Of a stretch of DNA of 39,677 nt, positions 33,011-39,677 are shown piece by piece (the first letter of the stretch is position 1; each line of letters opens with the position of its first letter). The stretch covers positions 1 through 39,677 of the forward strand of contig DWXI01000080.1 of the NCBI GenBank assembly GCA_019119265.1, given 5' to 3'. This stretch comes from Candidatus Mediterraneibacter intestinigallinarum. GTDB lineage: Bacteria > Bacillota > Clostridia > Lachnospirales > Lachnospiraceae. The translations under genes and the position numbers were made by a program. The notes beneath the pieces are model-generated. The model was not told the DNA's origin. It worked only from the letters and a program-made list of their open reading frames with translations, and did not search any database.

Positions 33011-34006
33011 TTACTGGGCCTGCGCCTGTACGGATGTGATCGCTACCACTCCCACGATATCCTCGGCGCTGCATCCTCTTGACAGATCGTTGACAGGAGC
33101 TGCGATACCCTGTGTCAGCGGTCCGTAAGCCTCCGCCTTTCCGAGTCTCTGTACCAGCTTGTATCCGATATTTCCCGCATCCAGATCCGGGAAGATCAGT
33201 ACGTTGGCATGTCCGGCCACTTCACTGCCCGGCGCCTTGGAAGCTCCGACTTCCGGAACGATTGCAGCGTCGAGCTGAAGTTCTCCGTCCAGTTTCAGAT
33301 CCGGAGCGAGCTCGTGAGCGATCTTTGTTGCCTCCACGACTTTATCTACATCCGCATGCTTTGCGCTTCCCTTTGTAGAATGTGAAAGCATTGCAACGAT
33401 CGGCTCGTGTCCGGTCAGTGTACGGAATGACTCTGCAGAAGAAATCGCGATATTTGCCAGTTTCTCCGGATCCGGATTCTGCTCCAGCCCGGCGTCTCCA
33501 AAGATAAATGTTCCGTGGTCTCCCATCTCGCAGTCCGGTACTACCATAAGGAAAAATGCGGAAACAAGCTTTGTTCCCGGTTTCGTCTTCAGAATCTGAA
33601 GGCACGGACGCAGTGTGTCAGCCGTAGAGTGACATGCTCCGGAAACCATACCGTCTGCATCCCCCATTTTAACCATCATAACGCCATAGTACAGGTAATT
33701 GCTAAGAAGCAGCTCTCTCGCCTGCTCTTCTGTCATGCCTTTCTTCTGTCTGAGTTCCACAAGTTTTGCAATGTAGGCGTCTGTCTTTTCATTTGTAGCC
33801 GGATCCACAAACCTGGCGCCTGAGATATCATATGTACCTCTGTTCTTTTCAATCTCCTCTTTGCTTCCGATCAGGATCAGATCTGCGATCCCCTCTTTTA
33901 AGACTGTCTCTGCAGCCTTATATGTTCTTTCGTCCTCTGTCTCCGGCAGGACAATCGTCTTTTTGTCAGCCTTTGCCCTTGCCTTGATCTCATCAATAAA
34001 TCCCAT
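33011..34006 (-). CDS. pta: Phosphate acetyltransferase
   Basis: This 331-residue enzyme interconverts acetyl-CoA and acetyl phosphate. It is the short, single-domain Pta: IVLPETEDERTYKAAETVLKEGIADLILIG, MVSGACHSTADTLRPCLQILKTKPGTKLVS, GDAGLEQNPDPEKLANIAISSA and LIFPDLDAGNIGYKLVQRLG. Starting at 34027 would add seven residues, but AAAGGTGG is placed for the ATG at 34006. With ackA it forms the acetate-producing pathway. Confidence 0.97.
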   Translation of the reverse strand: MGFIDEIKARAKADKKTIVLPETEDERTYKAAETVLKEGIADLILIGSKEEIEKNRGTYDISGARFVDPATNEKTDAYIAKLVELRQKKGMTEEQARELLLSNYLYYGVMMVKMGDADGMVSGACHSTADTLRPCLQILKTKPGTKLVSAFFLMVVPDCEMGDHGTFIFGDAGLEQNPDPEKLANIAISSAESFRTLTGHEPIVAMLSHSTKGSAKHADVDKVVEATKIAHELAPDLKLDGELQLDAAIVPEVGASKAPGSEVAGHANVLIFPDLDAGNIGYKLVQRLGKAEAYGPLTQGIAAPVNDLSRGCSAEDIVGVVAITSVQAQAQ

Positions 34007-34045
34007 GTCGTATGTGCCACCTTTCATTTTTAATCACATAGAGTT

Positions 34046-34074
34046 ATTATAAAGCAAATTATTTTTGTATACAA
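34046..34074 (-). promoter_or_regulatory. Sigma-A promoter for pta-ackA
   Basis: On the minus strand TTGTAT (34069-34074), a 17-base spacer and a perfect TATAAT (34046-34051), about 40 bases upstream of the pta start codon. Confidence 0.78.
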
Positions 34075-34152
34075 GGGATTACCTCGGATTTTATCCGCAT
34101 TTTATGTGCATTTTTAAGTACAATTCCACTTATATATTCCCCTCTTTTAGTT

Positions 34153-34174
34153 GATTGTTACAAAAATAACAATC
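34153..34174. repeat. Perfect palindrome between mgtE and pta
   Basis: GATTGTTA (34153-34160) and TAACAATC (34167-34174) flank a six-base loop CAAAAA. There is no following T run on the minus strand, so it is not a convincing mgtE terminator. It could be a protein-binding site. Confidence 0.5.
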
Positions 34175-34212
34175 TCTCCCCGATTTCACTCTCTCAGCCG
34201 TTTTACATCTCC

Positions 34213-35565
34213 TCACAGCTTAAAAAAAGCGGTCACGATATTAAAATAAACAAGAATCGTACATGTATCCAATATCGTAGTGATCAGAGGCGCTGCCATA
34301 ATTGCCGGATCAAGTCCGATCTTTTTCGCCGCCAGCGGGAGCACGCACCCGATGCACTTTGCCATGATGACAACCGCGATCATCGTGATTCCCAGCGCCA
34401 GGGCCAGCATGATATTCCAGTCATACATCAGGCAGATACGGATGCCGTTTACGATCGCCAGCAGAGATCCCACGATCAGCGCTACGCGGATTTCCTTAAA
34501 GATAACCCTGAAAATATCTTTAAATTCAATCTCTCCCACTGCCAGACCACGAATCATAAGAGTAGATATCTGTGACCCGCAGTTACCACCCGTACCCATG
34601 AGCATTGGAATAAACGTGATGAGTACAGGCATCACCGCCATTGCATTTTCATAGTACCCGAGTATCTCTCCCGAAACGGTCGACGAGAGCATCATGATCA
34701 TCAGCCAAGGGGTCCTGTTCTTCGCCTGCTGGAACACAGAACTCTCAAAGTAGGAGTCATCGTCAGGACTGACACCGGCCATCATACTCATATCTTCCGT
34801 TGTCTCATCCTGCAGGACAAGCATCGCATCGTCAACCGTTACAATTCCCACAAGGCAGTCCTCGTGATCGATGATCGGGATTGCCACAAGGCCGTATTTA
34901 TTGATCATGTTCGCTACATGTTCCTGATCATCCAGCGTGCGGGCATAAAGTACATTTTCATCCATGATCTCCTCGATCTTACGGGATTCACCTGCGGTGA
35001 GCAGATCTTTTACATCCACCATGCCGATCAGCTTTTTCTTCTCTGTGACATAGCAGGTATAGATCGTCTCCTTATTGATGCCGACCTGTCGGATCTTCAG
35101 GATGGCATCTGCCACGGTCATCTCTTTGCGCAGGCTGATATACTCGATATTCATGATACTGCCTGCACTGTCCTCAGGATACTGGAGCAGAGCATTGATC
35201 TTCTGTCTCGTATCCTCGTCAGTAGCCATGAGCAGACGGTCTACCACGTTGGCCGGCATCTCTTCCAGCACATCCACGGTATCGTCCACATACATCTCGT
35301 CCATGACTTCTTCCAGCTCGGAATCTGTCAGAGCATTGATCAGATCCTCACGCATGTCGCTGTTCATATCCGTAAATACTTCCGCCGCCTCTTCTTTTGC
35401 CAGCAGACGGAACACCAGCGTTCTCTGTTTCTTGTCCAGCTCTTCAAAAGCATCTACAATATCCACAGGATGCATGGATTCCAGTTCTTCTTTCAGTTGT
35501 TTAAACTCATGCCCTTCCAGCAGATCACTCATGCGATCCACATCAAGCTTATAGTCTTTTTCCAT
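34213..35565 (-). CDS. mgtE: Magnesium transporter MgtE
   Basis: This 450-residue channel has the full MgtE order: a cytoplasmic N domain (about 1-130, with ADILEEMPANVVDRLL-type repeats), paired CBS domains (about 135-260) that sense Mg2+, a plug helix, and five hydrophobic segments from about 290 to the C-terminus (including PVLITFIPMLMGTGGNCGSQ, the pore signature). The frame opens at 35733, but the natural N-terminus MEKDYKLDVDRM with GAGGG upstream is at 35565. The 108-base gap to divergent tmcAL is too short for an M-box riboswitch, and I see none. Confidence 0.96.
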   Translation of the reverse strand: MEKDYKLDVDRMSDLLEGHEFKQLKEELESMHPVDIVDAFEELDKKQRTLVFRLLAKEEAAEVFTDMNSDMREDLINALTDSELEEVMDEMYVDDTVDVLEEMPANVVDRLLMATDEDTRQKINALLQYPEDSAGSIMNIEYISLRKEMTVADAILKIRQVGINKETIYTCYVTEKKKLIGMVDVKDLLTAGESRKIEEIMDENVLYARTLDDQEHVANMINKYGLVAIPIIDHEDCLVGIVTVDDAMLVLQDETTEDMSMMAGVSPDDDSYFESSVFQQAKNRTPWLMIMMLSSTVSGEILGYYENAMAVMPVLITFIPMLMGTGGNCGSQISTLMIRGLAVGEIEFKDIFRVIFKEIRVALIVGSLLAIVNGIRICLMYDWNIMLALALGITMIAVVIMAKCIGCVLPLAAKKIGLDPAIMAAPLITTILDTCTILVYFNIVTAFFKL

Positions 35566-35635
35566 GCGCTCCACCCTCTTTATGTTTTTCGTCCAAATGT
35601 TGAATCTCCCCCTATATGAACCCGCCTTTTTATAG

Positions 35636-35641
35636 TATAAT
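35636..35641 (+). promoter_or_regulatory. Possible -10 box for tmcAL
   Basis: A perfect TATAAT lies 32 bases upstream of the start. No -35 match is visible at the right spacing. Confidence 0.35.
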
Positions 35642-35673
35642 ATGGAAGAAATTGATATACAAGGAGATTCTTT

Positions 35674-36963
35674 ATGAAAATCGTCGGACTGATCACAGAA
35701 TATAATCCATTCCACAACGGACATCTCTATCATATACAGGAAGCGAAACGTATTACCGGGGCAGATACAGCCATCGTCGTCATGAGCGGCGATTACGTAC
35801 AGCGCGGTGTGCCCGCCATCATGCCAAAACGTCTGCGCGCCGAGATGGCTTTAAAATGCGGGGCTTCCGCTGTATTCGAGATTCCTGTATGCTATGCCTC
35901 CGGAAGTGCGGAATATTTCGCCACGGGCGCCGTATCCCTCCTAAACGGTCTCGGAATTGTTGACTGCCTCTGTTTCGGCAGTGAATGTAATGATCTTGAC
36001 GCCCTTGAACGCGTTGCAGACATCCTCTTGAACGAACCGGCAAAATACCGTTTTCTTCTGAAAAAGCACCTGAAGAGCGGACTTTCCTATCCCGCCGCAC
36101 GCATGCGGGCCGTTTCCGGATACACAGAGGATGCCGCCCTCGCTGCTGTTCTCGGTGATCCGAATAACATCCTGGGTATTGAATACCTGAAAGCAATCAA
36201 AAAACTTGACAGCAGGATCATCCCCTACACGATCAAAAGAGCCGGCGCCCATTATCATGACCGTCAGCTCTCCGACGAACACTTAAGTTCCGCCTCAGCC
36301 ATCCGGTCTCTCCTCGCATACTCGGGATCTGCCCTGCAGACAGACTGTTCCGGCGGCACTTTTGAAAGCCCGTCTTTTTCCGGAATACTGAACGAACTGG
36401 AAGATCAGGTGCCCTCCTGCTGTCTCGAACTTTTAAAGGATTACCACAGAGTCTCTTATCCTGTTTACCAGAATGACTTTTCGCTCATCCTGAAATACAA
36501 ACTGTTAAACAAACAGCCGGACAGCCTTCTCCGCTACATGGATGTATCTGAAGAACTGGCCAACCGGATCTATGCACAACTTGACAACTATTTTAACTAT
36601 AAACAATTCTGCGATCTTATGAAAACACGGGAGACAACCCATACCCGCATCAATCGTGCGTTTCTCCACATTATGCTGGGTATCAAAAAAAATGATATGT
36701 CAGAATACATCAAAGGCGGTTATCACTATTACGCCCGCCTTCTAGGAATTAGAAAAGACCGTGAAAAAATACTTGCACGCATTGCAAAAGAGAGCCCTCT
36801 TACTCTTCTCACCCGACTTTCGGAAAGCGAAAGCCTTCCCGCTATCGGCAGAAGGATGCTCAGAAATGATATCCTGGCGTCTAACCTGTACACATCCGTA
36901 GTGACGGATAAATATCGGACGGCTTATCAGAATGAATACAGGCAGCGGCTCCTTAAAATATAG
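35674..36963 (+). CDS. tmcAL: tRNA(Met) cytidine acetate ligase TmcAL
   Basis: This 429-residue protein belongs to the YlbM/TmcAL family, which uses ATP and free acetate to form N4-acetylcytidine at the wobble base of elongator tRNA-Met. The nucleotidyltransferase-like N-terminus has MKIVGLITEYNPFHNGHLYHI (HxGH-type ATP site). MSGDYVQRGVPAIMPKRLRAEMAL and GSAEYFATGAV follow, then SSASAIRSLL and a helical RNA-binding C-terminal part. AAGGAG precedes the ATG. The source of acetate, pta-ackA, is encoded about 2 kb away. Repeat module C starts at the base after the stop codon. Confidence 0.95.
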   Translation: MKIVGLITEYNPFHNGHLYHIQEAKRITGADTAIVVMSGDYVQRGVPAIMPKRLRAEMALKCGASAVFEIPVCYASGSAEYFATGAVSLLNGLGIVDCLCFGSECNDLDALERVADILLNEPAKYRFLLKKHLKSGLSYPAARMRAVSGYTEDAALAAVLGDPNNILGIEYLKAIKKLDSRIIPYTIKRAGAHYHDRQLSDEHLSSASAIRSLLAYSGSALQTDCSGGTFESPSFSGILNELEDQVPSCCLELLKDYHRVSYPVYQNDFSLILKYKLLNKQPDSLLRYMDVSEELANRIYAQLDNYFNYKQFCDLMKTRETTHTRINRAFLHIMLGIKKNDMSEYIKGGYHYYARLLGIRKDREKILARIAKESPLTLLTRLSESESLPAIGRRMLRNDILASNLYTSVVTDKYRTAYQNEYRQRLLKI

Positions 36964-37331
36964 ATTCGTGTTTATTGAACAGACAACGCTGTAATAGTAA
37001 AGACTATACTGATCGAACAGCGGACGCAGAAAAAGAAGATACTGCAGCTATGCCGGCCCGCTTTACCTCATCCCCTCGAATCCATGTAACACAATATCAA
37101 AATGCTCGTCCATTGGAACTCGCATTTTAATATTGCTAACATGGAGAACGAGGTGTATTCGGAACGCTCCATGCCGATGCATAGCTTATGCAGTATCTTC
37201 TTTTTCTGCTGGCGCATCCGACCAGTATATTTTTAGCCGCAGTGCCATCTTTCAATAAACCCTCATACAAATCGGAAGTGACCGGAACTTCATCAATAAA
37301 GTTCATCCTTCGACCAGTTTTTTCTGATTCC
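36964..37331 (+). repeat. Repeat locus C: single intact module
   Basis: It starts ATTCGTGTTTATT (36964-36976) directly after the tmcAL stop. The closing stem is a perfect 21 bp (37026-37046 with 37189-37209). GCTATG pairs with CATAGC, where module A has GCCATG/CATGGC. It has the box GCCGGCCCGCTTTACCTCA and an apical hairpin CCATGT/ACATGG (37082-37087/37139-37144) with upper stem 37093-37105/37122-37134 and loop TCGTCCATTGGAACTC (37106-37121). GGTGTATTCGGAACGC follows, then the 3' hairpin GAACTT/AAGTTC (37285-37290/37299-37304) with ATCAATAAAGT and a GTTTTTTCT run (37317-37325). It lies between the convergent genes tmcAL and icd. The 54 bases from its end to the icd stop hold an inverted repeat GAGACG...CGTCTC without a clear T run. 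Confidence 0.88.
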
Positions 37332-37385
37332 ATGCTTGCCGGAGAGACGCTTTATCTAAAAAACGTCTCTCAGACAACCATGAAT

Positions 37386-38582
37386 TTACAGTCTTTTTGC
37401 AATCGCTTTGATAAACTGCTCACTATTTAATACAGTCGGATTCTCAATCGTTGTGATCAGTGCCAGGTCTTTTGTCATCTCGCCTGCCTCGATCGTATCG
37501 ATCGTTGCCTTCTCCAGGCGGTCAGCAAATTCCATCAGTTCTTTATTGCCGTCCAGCTCGCCGCGTTTGCGGAGAGCACCTGTCCATGCAAAGATTGTTG
37601 CCACAGAATTTGTTGAGGTTTCCTCTCCTTTTAAATGTTTATAGTAATGGCGCTGCACTGTTCCGTGAGCTGCCTCGTACTCATAGTATCCTTCCGGAGA
37701 TACAAGCACGGATGTCATCATTGCAAGCGAACCGAATGCGGAAGAGATCATATCACTCATCACGTCTCCGTCATAGTTCTTGCAAGCCCAGATATATCCT
37801 CCCTGAGATTTCATCACGCGCGCTACTGCGTCATCGATCAGTGTGTAAAAATACTCGATTCCTGCCTCTTTAAACTTCTCGTCGAATTCTGCATCATAGA
37901 TTTCCTGGAAAATATCTTTAAATGTATGATCATATTTTTTGGAAATCGTATCTTTTGTTGCAAACCACAGATCCTGCTTCGTGTCAAGGGCATAGGAAAA
38001 ACAGCTTCTGGCGAAACTCTCAATGGACTTGTTCAGATTGTGCATGCCCTGAACGATACCTTCTCCGTCAAAATTATGTACGAGCTCTTTTGTCTGACTT
38101 CCGTCCTCGGCCGTATACACAAGCTCCACTTTACCCGGACCCGGTATCTTCATTTCAGATCCCTTATAAACATCACCATATGCATGCCTTGCAATGGTGA
38201 TCGGTTTCTTCCAGTTTTTCACGCACGGCTCAATTCCCTTTACAACGATAGGCGCACGGAATACTGTTCCGTCGAGGATTGCACGGATTGTTCCATTCGG
38301 GCTTTTCCACATCTCTTTTAAATTGTACTCATCCATACGCGCTGCATTCGGAGTGATCGTCGCGCACTTTACGGCCACTTTATATTTTTTTGTTGCCATC
38401 GCGGAATCTACCGTAACCTGATCGTTTGTCTCGTTCCTGTGCTCAAGGCCCAGATCATAATACTCTGTCTTAAGATCGATATATGGAATGAGCAGCTCAT
38501 CCTTGATCATCTTCCAGAGAATCCTTGTCATCTCGTCTCCGTCCATCTCTACCAACGGTGTCGTCATTCTAATTCTTTCCAT
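37386..38582 (-). CDS. icd: NADP-type isocitrate dehydrogenase (homodimeric, eukaryotic-like class)
   Basis: This 398-residue enzyme oxidises isocitrate to 2-oxoglutarate. It begins [23 protein letters not shown] and has [55 protein letters not shown] and [10 protein letters not shown], typical of the homodimeric class shared with mitochondrial IDH. The open frame reaches 38663, but GGAGG nine bases before the ATG at 38582 sets the start. It is 55 bases downstream of the GntR regulator. With citrate synthase it forms the oxidative half-cycle leading to glutamate. Confidence 0.95.
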   Translation of the reverse strand: MERIRMTTPLVEMDGDEMTRILWKMIKDELLIPYIDLKTEYYDLGLEHRNETNDQVTVDSAMATKKYKVAVKCATITPNAARMDEYNLKEMWKSPNGTIRAILDGTVFRAPIVVKGIEPCVKNWKKPITIARHAYGDVYKGSEMKIPGPGKVELVYTAEDGSQTKELVHNFDGEGIVQGMHNLNKSIESFARSCFSYALDTKQDLWFATKDTISKKYDHTFKDIFQEIYDAEFDEKFKEAGIEYFYTLIDDAVARVMKSQGGYIWACKNYDGDVMSDMISSAFGSLAMMTSVLVSPEGYYEYEAAHGTVQRHYYKHLKGEETSTNSVATIFAWTGALRKRGELDGNKELMEFADRLEKATIDTIEAGEMTKDLALITTIENPTVLNSEQFIKAIAKRL

Positions 38583-38637
38583 TGTCTGTCTCCTCCTGTT
38601 CTTTTTCATAACAGCATAGCTGAACTGTTGCTCGTTC

Positions 38638-39315
38638 CTAAACTGACGTGTTCTTCGGCGCAATACCCTGTTTTTTCAGATTCTGCATTACGTGTATGAT
38701 ATGTTCGTTTGCAAGCTGTTCCGCCATCTCTGCATCGCGCTCTTTGATCGCCCGCAGGATCTGACGATGCTCTCTTATAGATTTTCTTGCCCTCTCTTCC
38801 GAAACAATAGATGACTTTCTCGCCATCTGTACATAATTATGGAAATCTGTCAGAACATGGCTTAATATCCTACTTCCCGAGGCCTCATAGAGAATTGCAT
38901 GAAATCTGCCGTCCAGAGCAGCCACCTGCTGTACACTGAACCCGCTCTCCCTGTTCATCTGGAACTCAGAGAGCATCAGTGTCTCTTCCAGTTCATCGAG
39001 CTGCTTCTCTGTGATATGCTCCGTAGCCCATCTGGCGCACAGGCCTTCCAGATGTGACCGCACCATATAGATATCCCATATATCTTTCTGGCTGATTCCC
39101 GTCACATAAGCTCCCCTGTTGGGAATGATCGTTACGAGTCCTTCCAGCTCAAGCTGACGCAGAGCTTCCCTGACGGGAGTACGGCTTACGCCCAATTCTT
39201 TGCCGATAGTATTCTCTCTGAGTTCATCATTTTCTTTATATTTTCCATTTAGGATATCCTCACGGATTTTCTGGAAAACACGTCCGCTCAAAGAATGATC
39301 CTGGTATTCTTCCAT
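38638..39315 (-). CDS. GntR-family transcriptional regulator (FadR/FCD subfamily)
   Basis: This 225-residue protein has an N-terminal winged helix (about 10-75; [28 protein letters not shown]) and a C-terminal helical FCD ligand-binding domain with the metal/ligand histidines likely in GRFHAILYE and [13 protein letters not shown] regulators usually sense organic acids. It sits between the citrate synthase gene (16 bases upstream) and icd, so it plausibly controls this short operon in response to a tricarboxylate (inference). The start at 39315 is chosen by GGAGG eight bases upstream; the frame opens at 39363. Confidence 0.9.
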   Translation of the reverse strand: MEEYQDHSLSGRVFQKIREDILNGKYKENDELRENTIGKELGVSRTPVREALRQLELEGLVTIIPNRGAYVTGISQKDIWDIYMVRSHLEGLCARWATEHITEKQLDELEETLMLSEFQMNRESGFSVQQVAALDGRFHAILYEASGSRILSHVLTDFHNYVQMARKSSIVSEERARKSIREHRQILRAIKERDAEMAEQLANEHIIHVMQNLKKQGIAPKNTSV

Positions 39316-39331
39316 TCTGAAGTCCTCCTGG

Positions 39332-39677
39332 TCATAATGTAATATGCAGCTCTTTGCACACACTTTCTATTTTGTCAATTAATTCTTCATCTGTCAAGAC
39401 CGTAACTCTTCCGTCTTCATATTCTTTGTCCACACTTGCCTTTACCTTCTGCACCAGTTCAGAGTTCTTATCCACTTCCTGTTCACCGGACAGCCTATAA
39501 TATGTATTGATCCAGTAAGCAATACCTGCCGCACCTGAAGTATTCGAAACTGATACAAGGGCCGGACGATTCAGAAACTTATCCGTATCAAATATATTGT
39601 AGATCTCCTCATTCTTAAGCATTCCGTCCGCATGGATCCCCGCTCTTGTAACATTAAAATTCTTCCCTACAAATGGC
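39332..39677 (-). CDS. C-terminal part of a homocitrate/isopropylmalate synthase-like enzyme, probably Re-citrate synthase
   Basis: About 115 C-terminal residues are present; the 5' part is cut by the window edge. The sequence opens PFVGKNFNVTRAGIHADGMLKNEEIYNIFDTDKFLNRP (metal-site HAD motif of the HMGL-like/isopropylmalate synthase family). It ends with ELIDKIESVCKELHITL and lacks the LeuA regulatory domain. Such short homologues linked to icd in anaerobic Firmicutes include Re-citrate synthase, which makes citrate from oxaloacetate and acetyl-CoA. The neighbourhood supports that, but homocitrate or citramalate synthase remain possible because the catalytic N-terminal part is not visible. 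Confidence 0.72.
   Translation of the reverse strand, partial: PFVGKNFNVTRAGIHADGMLKNEEIYNIFDTDKFLNRPALVSVSNTSGAAGIAYWINTYYRLSGEQEVDKNSELVQKVKASVDKEYEDGRVTVLTDEELIDKIESVCKELHITL

Noticed and set aside
35566-35673. Possible Mg2+ riboswitch upstream of mgtE
   Set aside because: Only 108 bases separate mgtE and divergent tmcAL, too short for an M-box, and no M-box core is visible.
35566-35733. A 56-residue N-terminal extension of MgtE
   Set aside because: It would overlap the start of divergent tmcAL. The normal family N-terminus with a ribosome site is at 35565.
1-39677. CRISPR arrays, tRNA or rRNA genes, prophage genes
   Set aside because: No regularly spaced short repeats, tRNA or rRNA cores, or phage structural genes were found when reading both strands.

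Overview
The window looks like core chromosome of a spore-forming, low-to-mid GC Firmicute, most likely a gut Lachnospiraceae. This is inferred from gene content and order; no database was searched. The evidence includes spoIVA with a sigma-E-like promoter at the end of a DUF512-der-plsY-gpsA-spoIVA cluster, the DUF177-rpmF-plsX-acpP-rnc-smc-ftsY run, pta-ackA, aspartate transcarbamoylase with a PyrI subunit, and a Re-type citrate synthase/GntR/isocitrate dehydrogenase group. Strong AGGAGG-type ribosome binding sites precede most genes.

Layout. 1-2857: yicC (running off the left edge) and divergent rqcH. 2858-3540: repeat locus A. 3541-6000: a DUF815 ATPase and pheA on the minus strand. 6071-8195: nitroreductase and pyrB-pyrI on the plus strand. 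8196-8361: repeat locus D. 8416-9109: a MntA/HepT-like nucleotidyltransferase/HEPN pair. 9180-11816: DAHP synthase, RNase P RNA, rnhA and a metallo-beta-lactamase-fold hydrolase. 11813-14537: a degenerate MogA/MoaB-like protein, an MTA/SAH deaminase and a purine nucleoside phosphorylase. 14615-15139: repeat locus B. 15144-21091: the spoIVA cluster. 21246-22430: prs. 22517-31681: the long DUF177...ftsY-ilvA-DUF1653 run. 31753-34006: pta-ackA. 34213-36963: divergent mgtE and tmcAL. 36964-37331: repeat locus C. 37386-39677: citrate synthase (partial), GntR regulator and icd.

Most genes are ordinary housekeeping: ribosome rescue, tRNA and rRNA processing, phospholipid and fatty-acid initiation, chromosome condensation, SRP targeting, acetate production, glutamate-precursor synthesis, and aromatic and pyrimidine synthesis.

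The outstanding signal is a family of non-coding, highly structured repeats present as six modules at four loci (A 2864-3541, B 14615-15139, C 36964-37331, D 8196-8361). Each module starts with a boundary sequence like ATTCGTGTTTRTT. In five of six modules this lies at, or within a few bases of, the stop codon of the upstream gene in the same orientation. Modules carry a long closing stem (17-21 bp in intact copies), a fixed box GCCGGCCCGCTYTACCTCA, an apical hairpin with a fixed 16-nt loop TCGTYCAKTGGAACTC, and (except D) a terminator-like 3' hairpin. The stems differ between copies but stay complementary, while the loops are nearly invariant, as expected of a selected RNA structure. Two loci are head-to-head dimers sharing one 3' hairpin, which gives a perfect 14-bp terminal inverted repeat at A. 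Two modules have lost their interior between short direct repeats. I found no transposase or other protein gene in them, and I do not recognise the family.
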